This document shows, in pieces, positions 57,264 to 64,000 of a stretch of 64,000 bases of DNA. Source of the DNA: Pirellulales bacterium (GTDB lineage Bacteria; Planctomycetota; Planctomycetia; Pirellulales; UBA1268); contig JADHSL010000005.1 in NCBI GenBank assembly GCA_016776925.1, positions 35,158 through 99,157 on the forward strand. The letters are read 5' to 3'. The position numbers and the translations under genes are program-made. The stretch's first letter is position 1, and each line of letters starts with the position of its first letter. The notes under the pieces are model-generated. The model did not search any database and was not told the origin of the DNA. It was given only the letters and a program-made list of their open reading frames with translations.

Positions 57264-57821
57264 ATGGGATGGCAAGTTTACTCGCGAACGAACATTTGGG
57301 GCAGTGAAAAAGCAATCAAGCAAATTGAAGAACTAATAAGCAGCCCAGAAGCACTTGAAGCAAAGTTTCCATGTGTCTCGACCTTCGGCCTACCTTATGT
57401 CTCCTACAAAACAGACAGAGACAATAATCCCTGTGGATATATCCAAGTTGTGTTCGACACTCGGAAAGAAGTTCCAGAAGATCTATTTGCTTGGTGCGAA
57501 AGCCTCGAATGCCGTATTGATGCGGTATCAAACTGCGAAGGAGACAATGACGAGGAGCATTATGATTCCGAGACAATCAAAGAAGACCGTGAATACAAAC
57601 TGGAACACCTAGAGGAACGTCTAGAGGCTCAAAAAGAAAAACTCGCTGAAGCACAAGCCGAAGAGGAAATGGGTATAGGAGTGCAAAATAACTCCAACGG
57701 TGGTGTTACTTTCTCAGCAGCAGATATGGCCAAGGCCATGGTACAGACAACAGAAGGTAATATTGCCAGACTACGACAGCAAATTGCTGGAGACATTTGG
57801 ACACAAGCATTAGAGGACTAG
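57264..57821 (+). CDS. hypothetical protein of the integrative element
   Basis: 185 residues from ATG 57264, fixed by GGAGG 7 nt upstream. The N-terminal half looks globular (MGWQVYSRTNIWGSEKAIKQ, GYIQVVFDTRKEVPEDLFAW); the middle is very acidic (CEGDNDEEHYDSETIKEDRE) and followed by a coiled coil (LEHLEERLEAQKEKLAEAQ). No signal peptide or membrane segment. It is first in the operon behind the consensus promoter; such a position could suit an early regulatory or anti-host protein, but I do not recognise the family. Confidence 0.7.
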   Translation: MGWQVYSRTNIWGSEKAIKQIEELISSPEALEAKFPCVSTFGLPYVSYKTDRDNNPCGYIQVVFDTRKEVPEDLFAWCESLECRIDAVSNCEGDNDEEHYDSETIKEDREYKLEHLEERLEAQKEKLAEAQAEEEMGIGVQNNSNGGVTFSAADMAKAMVQTTEGNIARLRQQIAGDIWTQALED

Positions 57822-57964
57822 TTGGAGATGGTTGGTGGTGGCTGGGACATTTAAAACTAAGTAGATGATTCAATACATCATCGGGCCTAGTGTTCGATTC
57901 AAACCAGTATCATCTATTTTTTGTCAGGCCACCGCTGACCGGATCCAAATTTGAGGATGAAATT

Positions 57965-58615
57965 ATGAGTGATTTGGAAAAGAAAATTGAAGCAATAGAC
58001 GACATGACGCGAGAAATTGCTGCAATCCAACACAACAATTACTTCATTCTTGAACAATACCGACTCGTTGAAGAACAAATAAACAAAGTTCGCACCAAAT
58101 ATGAAAAGAAATTCAGTGGAAAATTAGCCAGTGACGACCTGCTAAACAAAAAAATAAAGCAATATCGGGAGGAATTAGAACTAAGAAATGAGGTTCTTCC
58201 TCAAAGTAAAAAGAAATTGGTACTAAGAATTACAGGCCAATTAAAAGTACAGTTCTTAAAGGCAATGCTTCAGGACTTCGCCGCCAATGATATTGAGACT
58301 GTGACGCTAGACGACATGGTTAATTGGTGCAGCAGGAAAAGTAGAAGTAAAGGAGCGGCAAAGATCTTGAATGAATTGGGTATTGGGGATATTTCCATAC
58401 CATCAACACAGTTCTTTCAAACCACTATCAATGGAAACAATATTCGTCTGTACCCAACAGAAGCATATGTAACCAAGAAACCACCAGAACCAGCACACTT
58501 TATTGTCAAGAAATGGAAGACATGGTTTGACAAAGAAGAAGACAGAATGCTCGCTGGTAAACAAAACAAAGAAGACAAGACAACGGCTCGAAATCGTAAG
58601 GTGCATTCCAAATGA
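57965..58615 (+). CDS. hypothetical coiled-coil protein of the integrative element
   Basis: 216 residues from ATG 57965, preceded by GAGGATGAAATT. The N-terminal third is a helical coiled coil (MSDLEKKIEAIDDMTREIAA, RLVEEQINKVRTKYEKK), then a lysine-rich helical part and a small domain (DDMVNWCSRKSRSKGAAKIL) that could be a DNA-binding helical unit. The C-terminus is strongly basic (NRKVHSK). Its stop overlaps the HTH gene start by 4 bp (ATGA), so it is coupled to excisionase and integrase expression. Family not recognised. Confidence 0.7.
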   Translation: MSDLEKKIEAIDDMTREIAAIQHNNYFILEQYRLVEEQINKVRTKYEKKFSGKLASDDLLNKKIKQYREELELRNEVLPQSKKKLVLRITGQLKVQFLKAMLQDFAANDIETVTLDDMVNWCSRKSRSKGAAKILNELGIGDISIPSTQFFQTTINGNNIRLYPTEAYVTKKPPEPAHFIVKKWKTWFDKEEDRMLAGKQNKEDKTTARNRKVHSK

Positions 58616-58890
58616 CGAAGGCCGAAGCAAAACAAAAAGTGAAACAGGAAGGTGGCTGGGAGATGGTTAAAGTCTTCGACACCTACCACCTAATGGCTTG
58701 GTACAACTGGAGCGAAGGTTACGTCAAAAAGATGAGGAATGAAGGAATGCCGACTTGGAAAGATGGACGCCGAAACAGGTATGACCAACAGGAAGTACAG
58801 GCTTGGCTCAACACTCATAATTTTTTTGTGCCTTCCGGACAGTCTCTAGACTATTGTGATAATAAATATGTAAGGGTAACTATACTATGA
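58612..58890 (+). CDS. excisionase-like HTH DNA-binding protein
   Basis: 92 residues. The segment WSEGYVKKMRNEGMPTWKDG followed by RRNRYDQQEVQAWLNTH is the winged HTH pattern of MerR/AlpA/Xis-type proteins (HTH_17-like), here at residues about 32-70. It overlaps both neighbours by 4 bp and lies directly before the integrase gene, the usual place of an excisionase or recombination directionality factor. It may also regulate the operon through the palindrome upstream. Role inferred from fold and position. Confidence 0.75.
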   Translation: MTKAEAKQKVKQEGGWEMVKVFDTYHLMAWYNWSEGYVKKMRNEGMPTWKDGRRNRYDQQEVQAWLNTHNFFVPSGQSLDYCDNKYVRVTIL

Positions 58891-60173
58891 AATCCCGACC
58901 ATGTTCTAAGAACCCAAAGTTGTGGACGTTTGAGATTGATTTGGGAACGGACCACAGACGTAAGCGGTTCTCCATTCGCAAAAGATTCTTGAACTCGAAA
59001 TTGCAAAGAGCCTGTGAAGCAATGTTTGAGGAGATAGAAGAACACTATCTAAGCAAAGAACCACTAAGCAAAGATAGCAAGGAAACTTTGCTGACAATTA
59101 CAAACCATGGTGAAGATTGGGAACACAGACTTCAAGCACTTGGTGCTATTGCCGAAATCAAACAAAGAATATCCGACTATACAGTTGACCAAGCATGGAA
59201 CTCCTACACGGCTCGAAGAGGTGTGGAAGAAACATGGGCCGACGGAACATACAAAAACTGGAGGAACTGTTGGAAAAGAATACAGGCTGGTGGCTTCGAC
59301 CCAAATAAAAAACTGAGTGAAGTAACCGGAATATATTTGTTGGAATGTCTTGAGGCTCTTCGGCTGACCTATAGATATGAAACACTCGACAAAGACTGCA
59401 AGAACTTTGTGCAGATGTTCACATGGTACGCCAACAAAGGACGATTCGAAGATAATGAACTAGAAGGAATTACCTTCAACGAGAAGTTTGTAAAAGGTGA
59501 ATCGATCCAAGGTGGCAATCCAAAAGAGACAGAAGAAATCACAGAGGAAATGTTCTGGGATGCCTTCGAGAAGATCACTCTTGTTCCTCTTCACTACGCT
59601 CGAACAACTTATGACAGACAACCATCACTAGAACACCAAACATTGTTTGCATATTGGTTCTGGCTTGGTGCGAGAAAGATGGATCCCGTGGGTGATAAAT
59701 GGGCGGACATCGACTGGGAAAAAAATACTGTCAATAGATTCTGTGGCAAAAAGAAAAGGAAACTAAAAGACCCATGCCCAATTCCTTGGCAGTTTTTGCC
59801 GACACTCACCAAGTGGCGGGACGAAGTAATCGAAAGAAATGGTGAGGCAAAGGGAAGAATTTTCCCTTACCTATCGGAGGTAGATGGTTCTGCTGTTTAC
59901 AACTTCTACTTCGACCGACTCAAAGTAAGAACTACTCACAACGGCAAAGAATGTTGGATAGATCCTTGGAAGGGTTTAATCCAATCACTTCGAGTGACTC
60001 GCTCAAAGAGACTTCGAACGGATCTTCCAAATGGTCGCTATCTAGAAAGTATATGGATCGGACACGCTCAAGATGTTGCCGACGCCAACTATGACTTCAC
60101 GAACTCCGAAGACTTCCGTTTGATAACAGAATCAAAGGCTGGACGAATAACTAGGGAAAGTGGTGCAGCATGA
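58887..60173 (+). CDS. tyrosine recombinase / integrase
   Basis: 428 residues. An N-terminal arm-binding part and a SAM-like core-binding domain (TVDQAWNSYTARRGVEETWA to about residue 205) precede the catalytic domain. Catalytic residues by position: R263 (GARKMD), R369 in SLRVTRSKRL, H393 in WIGHAQDVADANY, and the nucleophile Y402. The usual HxLR box has Ser for His (SLRVT). The start ATG overlaps the excisionase-like gene. It should catalyse integration into and excision from the tRNA-Arg gene. The sequence is far from the common phage-lambda or P4 types. Confidence 0.88.
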   Translation: MKSRPCSKNPKLWTFEIDLGTDHRRKRFSIRKRFLNSKLQRACEAMFEEIEEHYLSKEPLSKDSKETLLTITNHGEDWEHRLQALGAIAEIKQRISDYTVDQAWNSYTARRGVEETWADGTYKNWRNCWKRIQAGGFDPNKKLSEVTGIYLLECLEALRLTYRYETLDKDCKNFVQMFTWYANKGRFEDNELEGITFNEKFVKGESIQGGNPKETEEITEEMFWDAFEKITLVPLHYARTTYDRQPSLEHQTLFAYWFWLGARKMDPVGDKWADIDWEKNTVNRFCGKKKRKLKDPCPIPWQFLPTLTKWRDEVIERNGEAKGRIFPYLSEVDGSAVYNFYFDRLKVRTTHNGKECWIDPWKGLIQSLRVTRSKRLRTDLPNGRYLESIWIGHAQDVADANYDFTNSEDFRLITESKAGRITRESGAA

Positions 60174-60238
60174 AAGGAGATATGTAGATGTTTGTGGTAA
60201 TGATTTTCATTTTGGTTTTTTTACTAACGAGGTGACTT

Positions 60239-60418
60239 ATGTTTTTTGATGACTTTTTGGATGACGTACCGGAACTAGAAGCGGTGATGCCTGGCATCGT
60301 ATTTGGAACAGTAGATGTTGTCTGTGATGGTTGTGGAGAAATCCAAACCCATAGAGAAAATCCAGACGGATCCAATCAATACTGGTGTTCGAAATGTGAA
60401 ACAGTAACGGAGATATAG
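60239..60418 (+). CDS. 59-residue zinc-ribbon protein
   Basis: Too short for the ORF track. ATG at 60239 follows GAGGTGACTT, and the frame ends at TAG 60418, two bases before the next gene. The protein is MFFDDFLDDVPELEAVMPG followed by a ribbon with CDGCGEIQ and CSKCETV, that is two CxxC pairs about 22 residues apart, so one zinc ion is probably bound. Its small size and acidic N-terminus suggest a partner protein of the polymerase-like product encoded next. Confidence 0.75.
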   Translation: MFFDDFLDDVPELEAVMPGIVFGTVDVVCDGCGEIQTHRENPDGSNQYWCSKCETVTEI

Positions 60419-60420
60419 GG

Positions 60421-61677
60421 ATGATAGTTCTTCTTCCTGAATCAATATGGCTTTCACCATTTATGAATGACCTACAGGCTTTGAAAATTGTTTCGATGGT
60501 TGCTTGTCAACAAATAAAGCAAGTACACAAGTGGCGAAGCAAAAACGAAATCAAAGGAAGACCAAGAACTCAAGCCGAAGTTTTAAATGAGTGGGCAAAT
60601 ATATGGTCTAAGAATTTAAAAAAGGTAACGCCGACATACAAAACAAAAATTGATGAGTTGGTAGACAAAAACATACTGGAGAGAAACCCAATCTACTCCA
60701 ACTTCAAAGGAAAGAAATTCCCTAAATCATTCCGGTTCCACGAAAACCTTAGTACTGACAATCTGTTCCTCATGCAAATTAAACAACGCAAGAAGCCGAG
60801 GAGACACAGAAGAAAGACAGGAGCATTTTCTAGTTATCACGAAGCGGCCATGAGTTGGATCGACTGTTTTGATTTACCAGAAAAGTTTTTGCAGGAGTAT
60901 GAAACTATATGTGAAGAATCAACATGGCCAGATTATGAAAGACTACAGATAGTAGAACTAAACAATAAAAGTTGGTGGCATACCGTTGATAAATTTGGCC
61001 GCTATCACACACCATTAACCAACATGAATAAGAAACTGAGAATGTTTCTATGTTGCAAAGGTTCAGGGATCGTTGGTTTTGATTTTGCCAACTTTCAACC
61101 AGCACTATTGGAACATTTCCCAACCAATAGCATTGCAATACAAATACCTGACAGAGAAAGAGAGCATTACAAAACACTCTGCAAGACAGGAACCATCTAC
61201 CAATACATGCTGGAGCAAACTTCCCACAGAACCAAAGCGAAAGCAAAGGAAGAATTTTTGGCCATGCTTAACAAACCAAATAACAGCATGAAAAAAATGG
61301 AAATGTGGACAGCATTTGACCGCAATTTTCCACACTATTCGAAAGTTATACAGGAAATAAAAGTAGGTAGTGGAAAAGATCCACACAAACAAATGGCAAG
61401 TTTTTTAATGAGCAAAGAAAGCCAAATAATTTTTGGACATGTCGTTAAAAATTTCCAAGAAATGACCTCGGACTCCATACCATTTTTCACAATACATGAT
61501 GCCGTTTACACAATTAAAAACTCCAAGAAATTACTAAAGCAATCAATGGAGAAAGCAATCACCAACTGTAAAATTTCTACCTTCTGCAAGGGGGAAGAGG
61601 GTTCTACTACCTGTTATCCATCCCAACCCACAAATGTGGCAATGAAACCAGAGCAAAATTTATGGCTCACTTTCTAG
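60421..61677 (+). CDS. putative palm-fold nucleic-acid polymerase of the element
   Basis: 418 residues, start ATG 60421. The C-terminal half has a pattern like family A / T7-type polymerases: GRYHTPLTNMNKKLRMFLCC, then FDFANFQPALL (D221, Q226) in the place of motif A (DxSQxELR), basic residues R270-K272 (HRTKAKAKEEF) where an O-helix would lie, the helical MASFLMSKESQIIFGHVV, and FTIHDAVYT (H359, D360) in the place of motif C (HDE). The N-terminal 130 residues are basic and likely bind nucleic acid. A replication enzyme for the excised element is inferred. No exonuclease domain is seen. Assignment rests on short motifs only. Confidence 0.5.
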   Translation: MIVLLPESIWLSPFMNDLQALKIVSMVACQQIKQVHKWRSKNEIKGRPRTQAEVLNEWANIWSKNLKKVTPTYKTKIDELVDKNILERNPIYSNFKGKKFPKSFRFHENLSTDNLFLMQIKQRKKPRRHRRKTGAFSSYHEAAMSWIDCFDLPEKFLQEYETICEESTWPDYERLQIVELNNKSWWHTVDKFGRYHTPLTNMNKKLRMFLCCKGSGIVGFDFANFQPALLEHFPTNSIAIQIPDREREHYKTLCKTGTIYQYMLEQTSHRTKAKAKEEFLAMLNKPNNSMKKMEMWTAFDRNFPHYSKVIQEIKVGSGKDPHKQMASFLMSKESQIIFGHVVKNFQEMTSDSIPFFTIHDAVYTIKNSKKLLKQSMEKAITNCKISTFCKGEEGSTTCYPSQPTNVAMKPEQNLWLTF

Positions 61678-61752
61678 ATTTTCTTTTGGAAAAAATGTTC
61701 CGTTTAAGAACTCACGGTGTATTCATAAGAAGAACATTAAAAGGAGAAACAT

Positions 61753-62046
61753 ATGCGGCAACAAACAAAATATGAAGGAATTGTTTACGAACATATCCAT
61801 AGACACGCCAACAAAGACTATTGGCCGTTTCATGACTTAGCGTCATTCCTAAACAGCCAAATTGATAATGAGCCACTTCTTGGAAAAGAATTCCTATTTG
61901 TATGGCAAGACGAAGATGAAGTTTTCGTGAAAGAAGTTAGTTGTTTCGATGAGTTTCTAAACCTGCCCGATAATGCAACACAATTTTCCAAACATGAAAT
62001 AGAAATGGAATGGTATGAGCAAAATAGAACCCTTGTCGAATGCTAG
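61753..62046 (+). CDS. small acidic hypothetical protein of the element
   Basis: 97 residues; the start is fixed by AAAGGAGAAACAT directly before ATG 61753. The protein is rich in acidic and aromatic residues (YWPFHDLASFLNSQ, LFVWQDEDEVFVKE) with no recognised family, signal peptide or helix. It overlaps the next gene by 32 bp. Confidence 0.6.
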   Translation: MRQQTKYEGIVYEHIHRHANKDYWPFHDLASFLNSQIDNEPLLGKEFLFVWQDEDEVFVKEVSCFDEFLNLPDNATQFSKHEIEMEWYEQNRTLVEC

Positions 62047-62314
62047 ACACAATGTGACCCAACTAATCAAAAACATCCACAAGATAAAACCCGACGCAAC
62101 AAATCATGAAATCAAAGAAGTTCTACTCGAACATCACGGTTTGGATTGTGGATCCAATCTAATCATACAGGCTATTGGAAGTGAACGAGACCGACTTCCG
62201 TTGATGCAAAGAAGAGACAAACTAATCCCAAAGGCTATGGACTTATTGGAAAGTTGTAATGGAAATACAGTGATCGCCCATAATGTTCTTAATCATGTGG
62301 TGAAACATGTATGA
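62015..62314 (+). CDS. small hypothetical protein of the element
   Basis: 99 residues, predicted helical, with a short repeat-like arrangement: KIKPDATNHEIKEVLLEHHG resembles a small helix-turn-helix or SAM-like unit, and NGNTVIAHNVLNHVVKHV closes the protein. It overlaps the previous gene by 32 bp and the following gene by 8 bp, so all three are translated from one message. Family not recognised; an HTH regulator is possible. Confidence 0.55.
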   Translation: MSKIEPLSNARHNVTQLIKNIHKIKPDATNHEIKEVLLEHHGLDCGSNLIIQAIGSERDRLPLMQRRDKLIPKAMDLLESCNGNTVIAHNVLNHVVKHV

Positions 62315-63041
62315 ACATATGGAGTTTGCAAAACCTAATCATGTAAGAAAGGGAATGACTCCACAGGAATCTTATTGGTTGGAGAAAATTGAAAGTGAAA
62401 TAGAAAGAGACAAGAGAAACCAAAGAATTAGTGGTGGTTGTGGTTTAGGATTTCTTAATTTTGTGGAGCAGATGAAGAAGATTTGCAAATTAGGAAGTGA
62501 AACAAAAGCCAATATTCCCTGTAGTTATTTATTCCCAAGAGAAGATCCGAAAGCAGTAGCACAAATAGAAAAGGTGGAGTGGAGTGGAGTTCCAAAAAGT
62601 CGTGGTTCACTTCTTTATCTGACAAAGTTATTTGTTCTCGATACAGAAAGAGACAATGGTATTGGGACAAATTTTGTGCAAGAAATAAAAAGAATAGTTG
62701 ATGAAACTGGTATGGTTTTATTTTTAAGGGCGGAGAGTTTTAGTTTTAGTAATGAAGAAGGTGGACTCCCATATTCCTTCTACAATATGGACGACCTGCT
62801 CCAAAGTTGGGAGGCGGAAAAACTTACCTCAAATGATGGCGATATGGTTTTAATAGAATGGTACAAGAGACTAGGATTTTTAAACGCCTGCACCCATGAT
62901 GGAGATATTTGGCCAGTTAAGGATTACCACAAACTTGACAAACAATTTCTATATGTTGGTGCCAAGAATCCAGACCAAGATTTATATCTAAATCGGACCA
63001 ATGAATCTGGTATGTGTGCATTTTGTAGAAATCAAAAATGA
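62307..63041 (+). CDS. GNAT-like acetyltransferase fold protein
   Basis: 244 residues. The central part LYLTKLFVLDTERDNGIGTN matches the beta4-helix3 acetyl-CoA loop of GNAT enzymes (R-x-x-G-x-G: RDNGIG), and LIEWYKRLGFLNA is the common C-terminal GNAT strand-helix (WYxRLGF). About 95 residues precede the fold, and the C-terminus ends in CAFCRNQK. The substrate is unknown; GNAT proteins on mobile elements include toxins and modification enzymes. No antitoxin-like gene with a known pattern is adjacent, though the two small proteins upstream are coupled to it. Confidence 0.6.
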   Translation: MYEHMEFAKPNHVRKGMTPQESYWLEKIESEIERDKRNQRISGGCGLGFLNFVEQMKKICKLGSETKANIPCSYLFPREDPKAVAQIEKVEWSGVPKSRGSLLYLTKLFVLDTERDNGIGTNFVQEIKRIVDETGMVLFLRAESFSFSNEEGGLPYSFYNMDDLLQSWEAEKLTSNDGDMVLIEWYKRLGFLNACTHDGDIWPVKDYHKLDKQFLYVGAKNPDQDLYLNRTNESGMCAFCRNQK

Positions 63042-63138
63042 AAACGTAAGGCCAACGAACAACTTGTAACTGCTGAAAAGCTGCTGCAAAATGGTTGTAT
63101 TGGGTAGTTGTTTGAGCGGCTTATGGGAGTACACGAAA

Positions 63139-63854
63139 ATGGAAAATTTTGAAATCTTCCGGGATATTGCTGCGAATAAGCAGCGCAGCGATATTCGCAA
63201 AAGGCTGGAAGCATTAGAAGAGCAAGGCAAGGGGGTAGCAGAATGTCCTCACTGTGCAGGACTGCTTCCAAAATCGGGGTCAGTAAGTGCCGTCACTGCG
63301 GTTCAGATCTTGTCTGGCACGGCGAGGGGGTAGCGAAAGCAGGTGAGCTTGAGGTTGCGAAGAGAATGGATTCGGAAATTCAGCTTGCTCGCCAGAGGTC
63401 TAAAGAAGAGGCCGCCAGGCTGAAAGAGAAAGAGGCACTCGCCAACGCGAGAGCCATCAAGTGGGTCGGGGGTGGACTTGTTGTTTTTGTCATAGCGGTT
63501 GGTTCGTGTGTGCAGGCAAGCAAGTATGCCGAACATCGCCGCGAGCTAGCACAGCGTCAGGTTGAGGCGAGAGTGGCTAGGGAAAGACGTGAGAAGCAGG
63601 AACAAAAGAAAGCTCGCAGGGAGGCCTTCGAAGCGGACAAAGACAACGTACTAAGGCTAGCTGGCAACTTCTACAGTGCGAGTCGACCTACAAAAGAGCA
63701 GGCCCTCGCTTGGGCAAAAATGGTGAGCGCGAAAGGCTGGGACGATAAGAGCCAGTTCCCTACTGGCAAATTTTTCAACATGACGTACCTCGACAGCGAA
63801 GTGGCAGAAATCATTGTTGACACGGCCGCAGGTGAGTTTGGCGGTGGGTGCTAA
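63139..63854 (+). pseudogene. zinc-ribbon/coiled-coil membrane protein gene interrupted by a frameshift
   Basis: Two overlapping track ORFs belong together. Frame one (MENFEIFRDIAANKQRSDIR, from 63139) ends in the first half of a zinc ribbon, AECPHCAGLLPK; the other frame continues with IGVSKCRHCGSDLVWHGEG, the second half. A minus-one shift at CTTCCAAAATCGG joins them into a normal Cys4 ribbon (CPHC..CRHC). After it come a coiled coil, one helix (WVGGGLVVFVIAVGSCV) and a charged C-terminal region. Either an A is missing from the AAAA run (mutation or assembly error) or there is ribosomal slippage; no canonical slippery heptamer is present. A single-membrane-span protein of about 238 residues would result. 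Confidence 0.55.
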
Positions 63855-64000
63855 TAATCATCATCTTTTTATGTTTGCTATTTGCAAATAACTCAAAAGG
63901 GATAGCCAGAACTCATGCTAATGAACATTCTCTAGAAGATGACGTCGAAGATTTTCTCATCATGGACTATCTCTCTGATGAAGAGATCAATGGGCATTAG
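63848..64000 (+). CDS. possible small exported or membrane peptide
   Basis: A GTG-initiated frame of 50 codons with its stop at the last base of the window, overlapping the preceding stop. It begins with a hydrophobic stretch (MLIIIFLCLLFANN) followed by an acidic tail (SLEDDVEDFLIMDYLSDEE). It could be a secreted or membrane-tethered peptide or simply chance; there is no Shine-Dalgarno sequence beyond the GGCGGTGG just before it. Confidence 0.3.
   Translation: MLIIIIFLCLLFANNSKGIARTHANEHSLEDDVEDFLIMDYLSDEEINGH

Larger units (their letters stand above)
56935..64000 (+). mobile_element. integrative element in tRNA-Arg(CCT), left part
   Basis: From the tRNA onward the sequence becomes AT-rich, all genes point the same way, most have a strong Shine-Dalgarno sequence, and several overlap by 4 to 32 bp, unlike the chromosome to the left. 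It contains an excisionase-like HTH gene, a tyrosine recombinase, a possible polymerase and a set of orphans. No phage structural, conjugation or resistance genes are seen in this part. The right boundary is not visible. Toward 63.2 kb base composition moves back to more GC, so the last genes could be of different origin. Confidence 0.65.

Noticed and set aside
1-64000. CRISPR array, rRNA, insertion sequence
   Set aside because: No regularly spaced repeats, rRNA-like sequence or transposase frame was found by reading both strands.

Overview
The window looks like chromosome of a planctomycete, most likely a Pirellulales-type marine lineage. The evidence is the gene content: two pairs of secreted cytochrome-type PSD1 (DUF1549/DUF1553) and DUF1501 proteins, formylglycine sulfatases, a secreted protein with an LEPR-type leader, zinc-ribbon ExbB-like proteins and a giant alpha-2-macroglobulin. 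No rRNA, CRISPR array or insertion sequence was seen. All assignments come from reading motifs; no database search was run.

Layout. 1-2.8 kb: end of an RND/MMPL exporter gene, overlapped by a RlmI-like rRNA methyltransferase. 2.8-4.8 kb (minus): a small orphan, ilvC and ilvN (branched-chain amino acids). 5.1-8.4 kb (plus): the translation cluster rpsB-tsf-pyrH-frr. 8.4-16.4 kb: three tightly coupled ABC ATPase/permease pairs. The last permease is fused to a CPBP protease and then to a glutamate-receptor-like ligand-gated channel. 16.5-21.8 kb: a sulfatase, an HTTM-like membrane protein and an acyltransferase with inserted ankyrin repeats. 21.9-27.6 kb (minus): the LEPR-type secreted protein with a strong terminator, then a PSD1-DUF1501 operon. 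28-34.4 kb: pyruvate phosphate dikinase, an SLC13-type transporter, a small secreted protein and a DUF2088-like protein. 34.4-42 kb (minus): a signal-peptidase-like lipoprotein, an ExbB plus two ExbD-like proteins, and a Gfo/Idh/MocA oxidoreductase with a sugar isomerase/epimerase. 42.3-50.2 kb: a HAD phosphatase, a secreted DUF1080-like protein and the 2.1k-residue macroglobulin. 50.4-56.8 kb (plus): a second PSD1-DUF1501 unit followed by a sulfatase.

At 56.86 kb a tRNA-Arg(CCT) marks an abrupt change to AT-rich, strongly Shine-Dalgarno-led, overlapping genes. These encode two orphans, an excisionase-like HTH protein, a tyrosine recombinase, a 59-residue zinc ribbon, a possible palm-fold polymerase, more orphans, a GNAT-like protein and a frameshifted zinc-ribbon membrane protein. 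I read this as one end of an integrative element in the tRNA gene; its far end is outside the window. Its first operon is headed by a perfect consensus sigma-70 promoter (TTGACA-17-TATAAT) with tandem 13-bp repeats and a 14-bp palindrome just upstream.

The most interesting structure outside the element is a 118-nt sequence present twice, in inverted orientation 23 kb apart, at the start of both PSD1 operons (27525-27642 minus, 50371-50488 plus). It is conserved far better outside than inside the possible coding part. It has identical length in both copies, a hypervariable 13-nt loop between pairing arms, and a hairpin that can mask the ribosome binding site. I propose it is an undescribed structured leader RNA that co-regulates the two operons.
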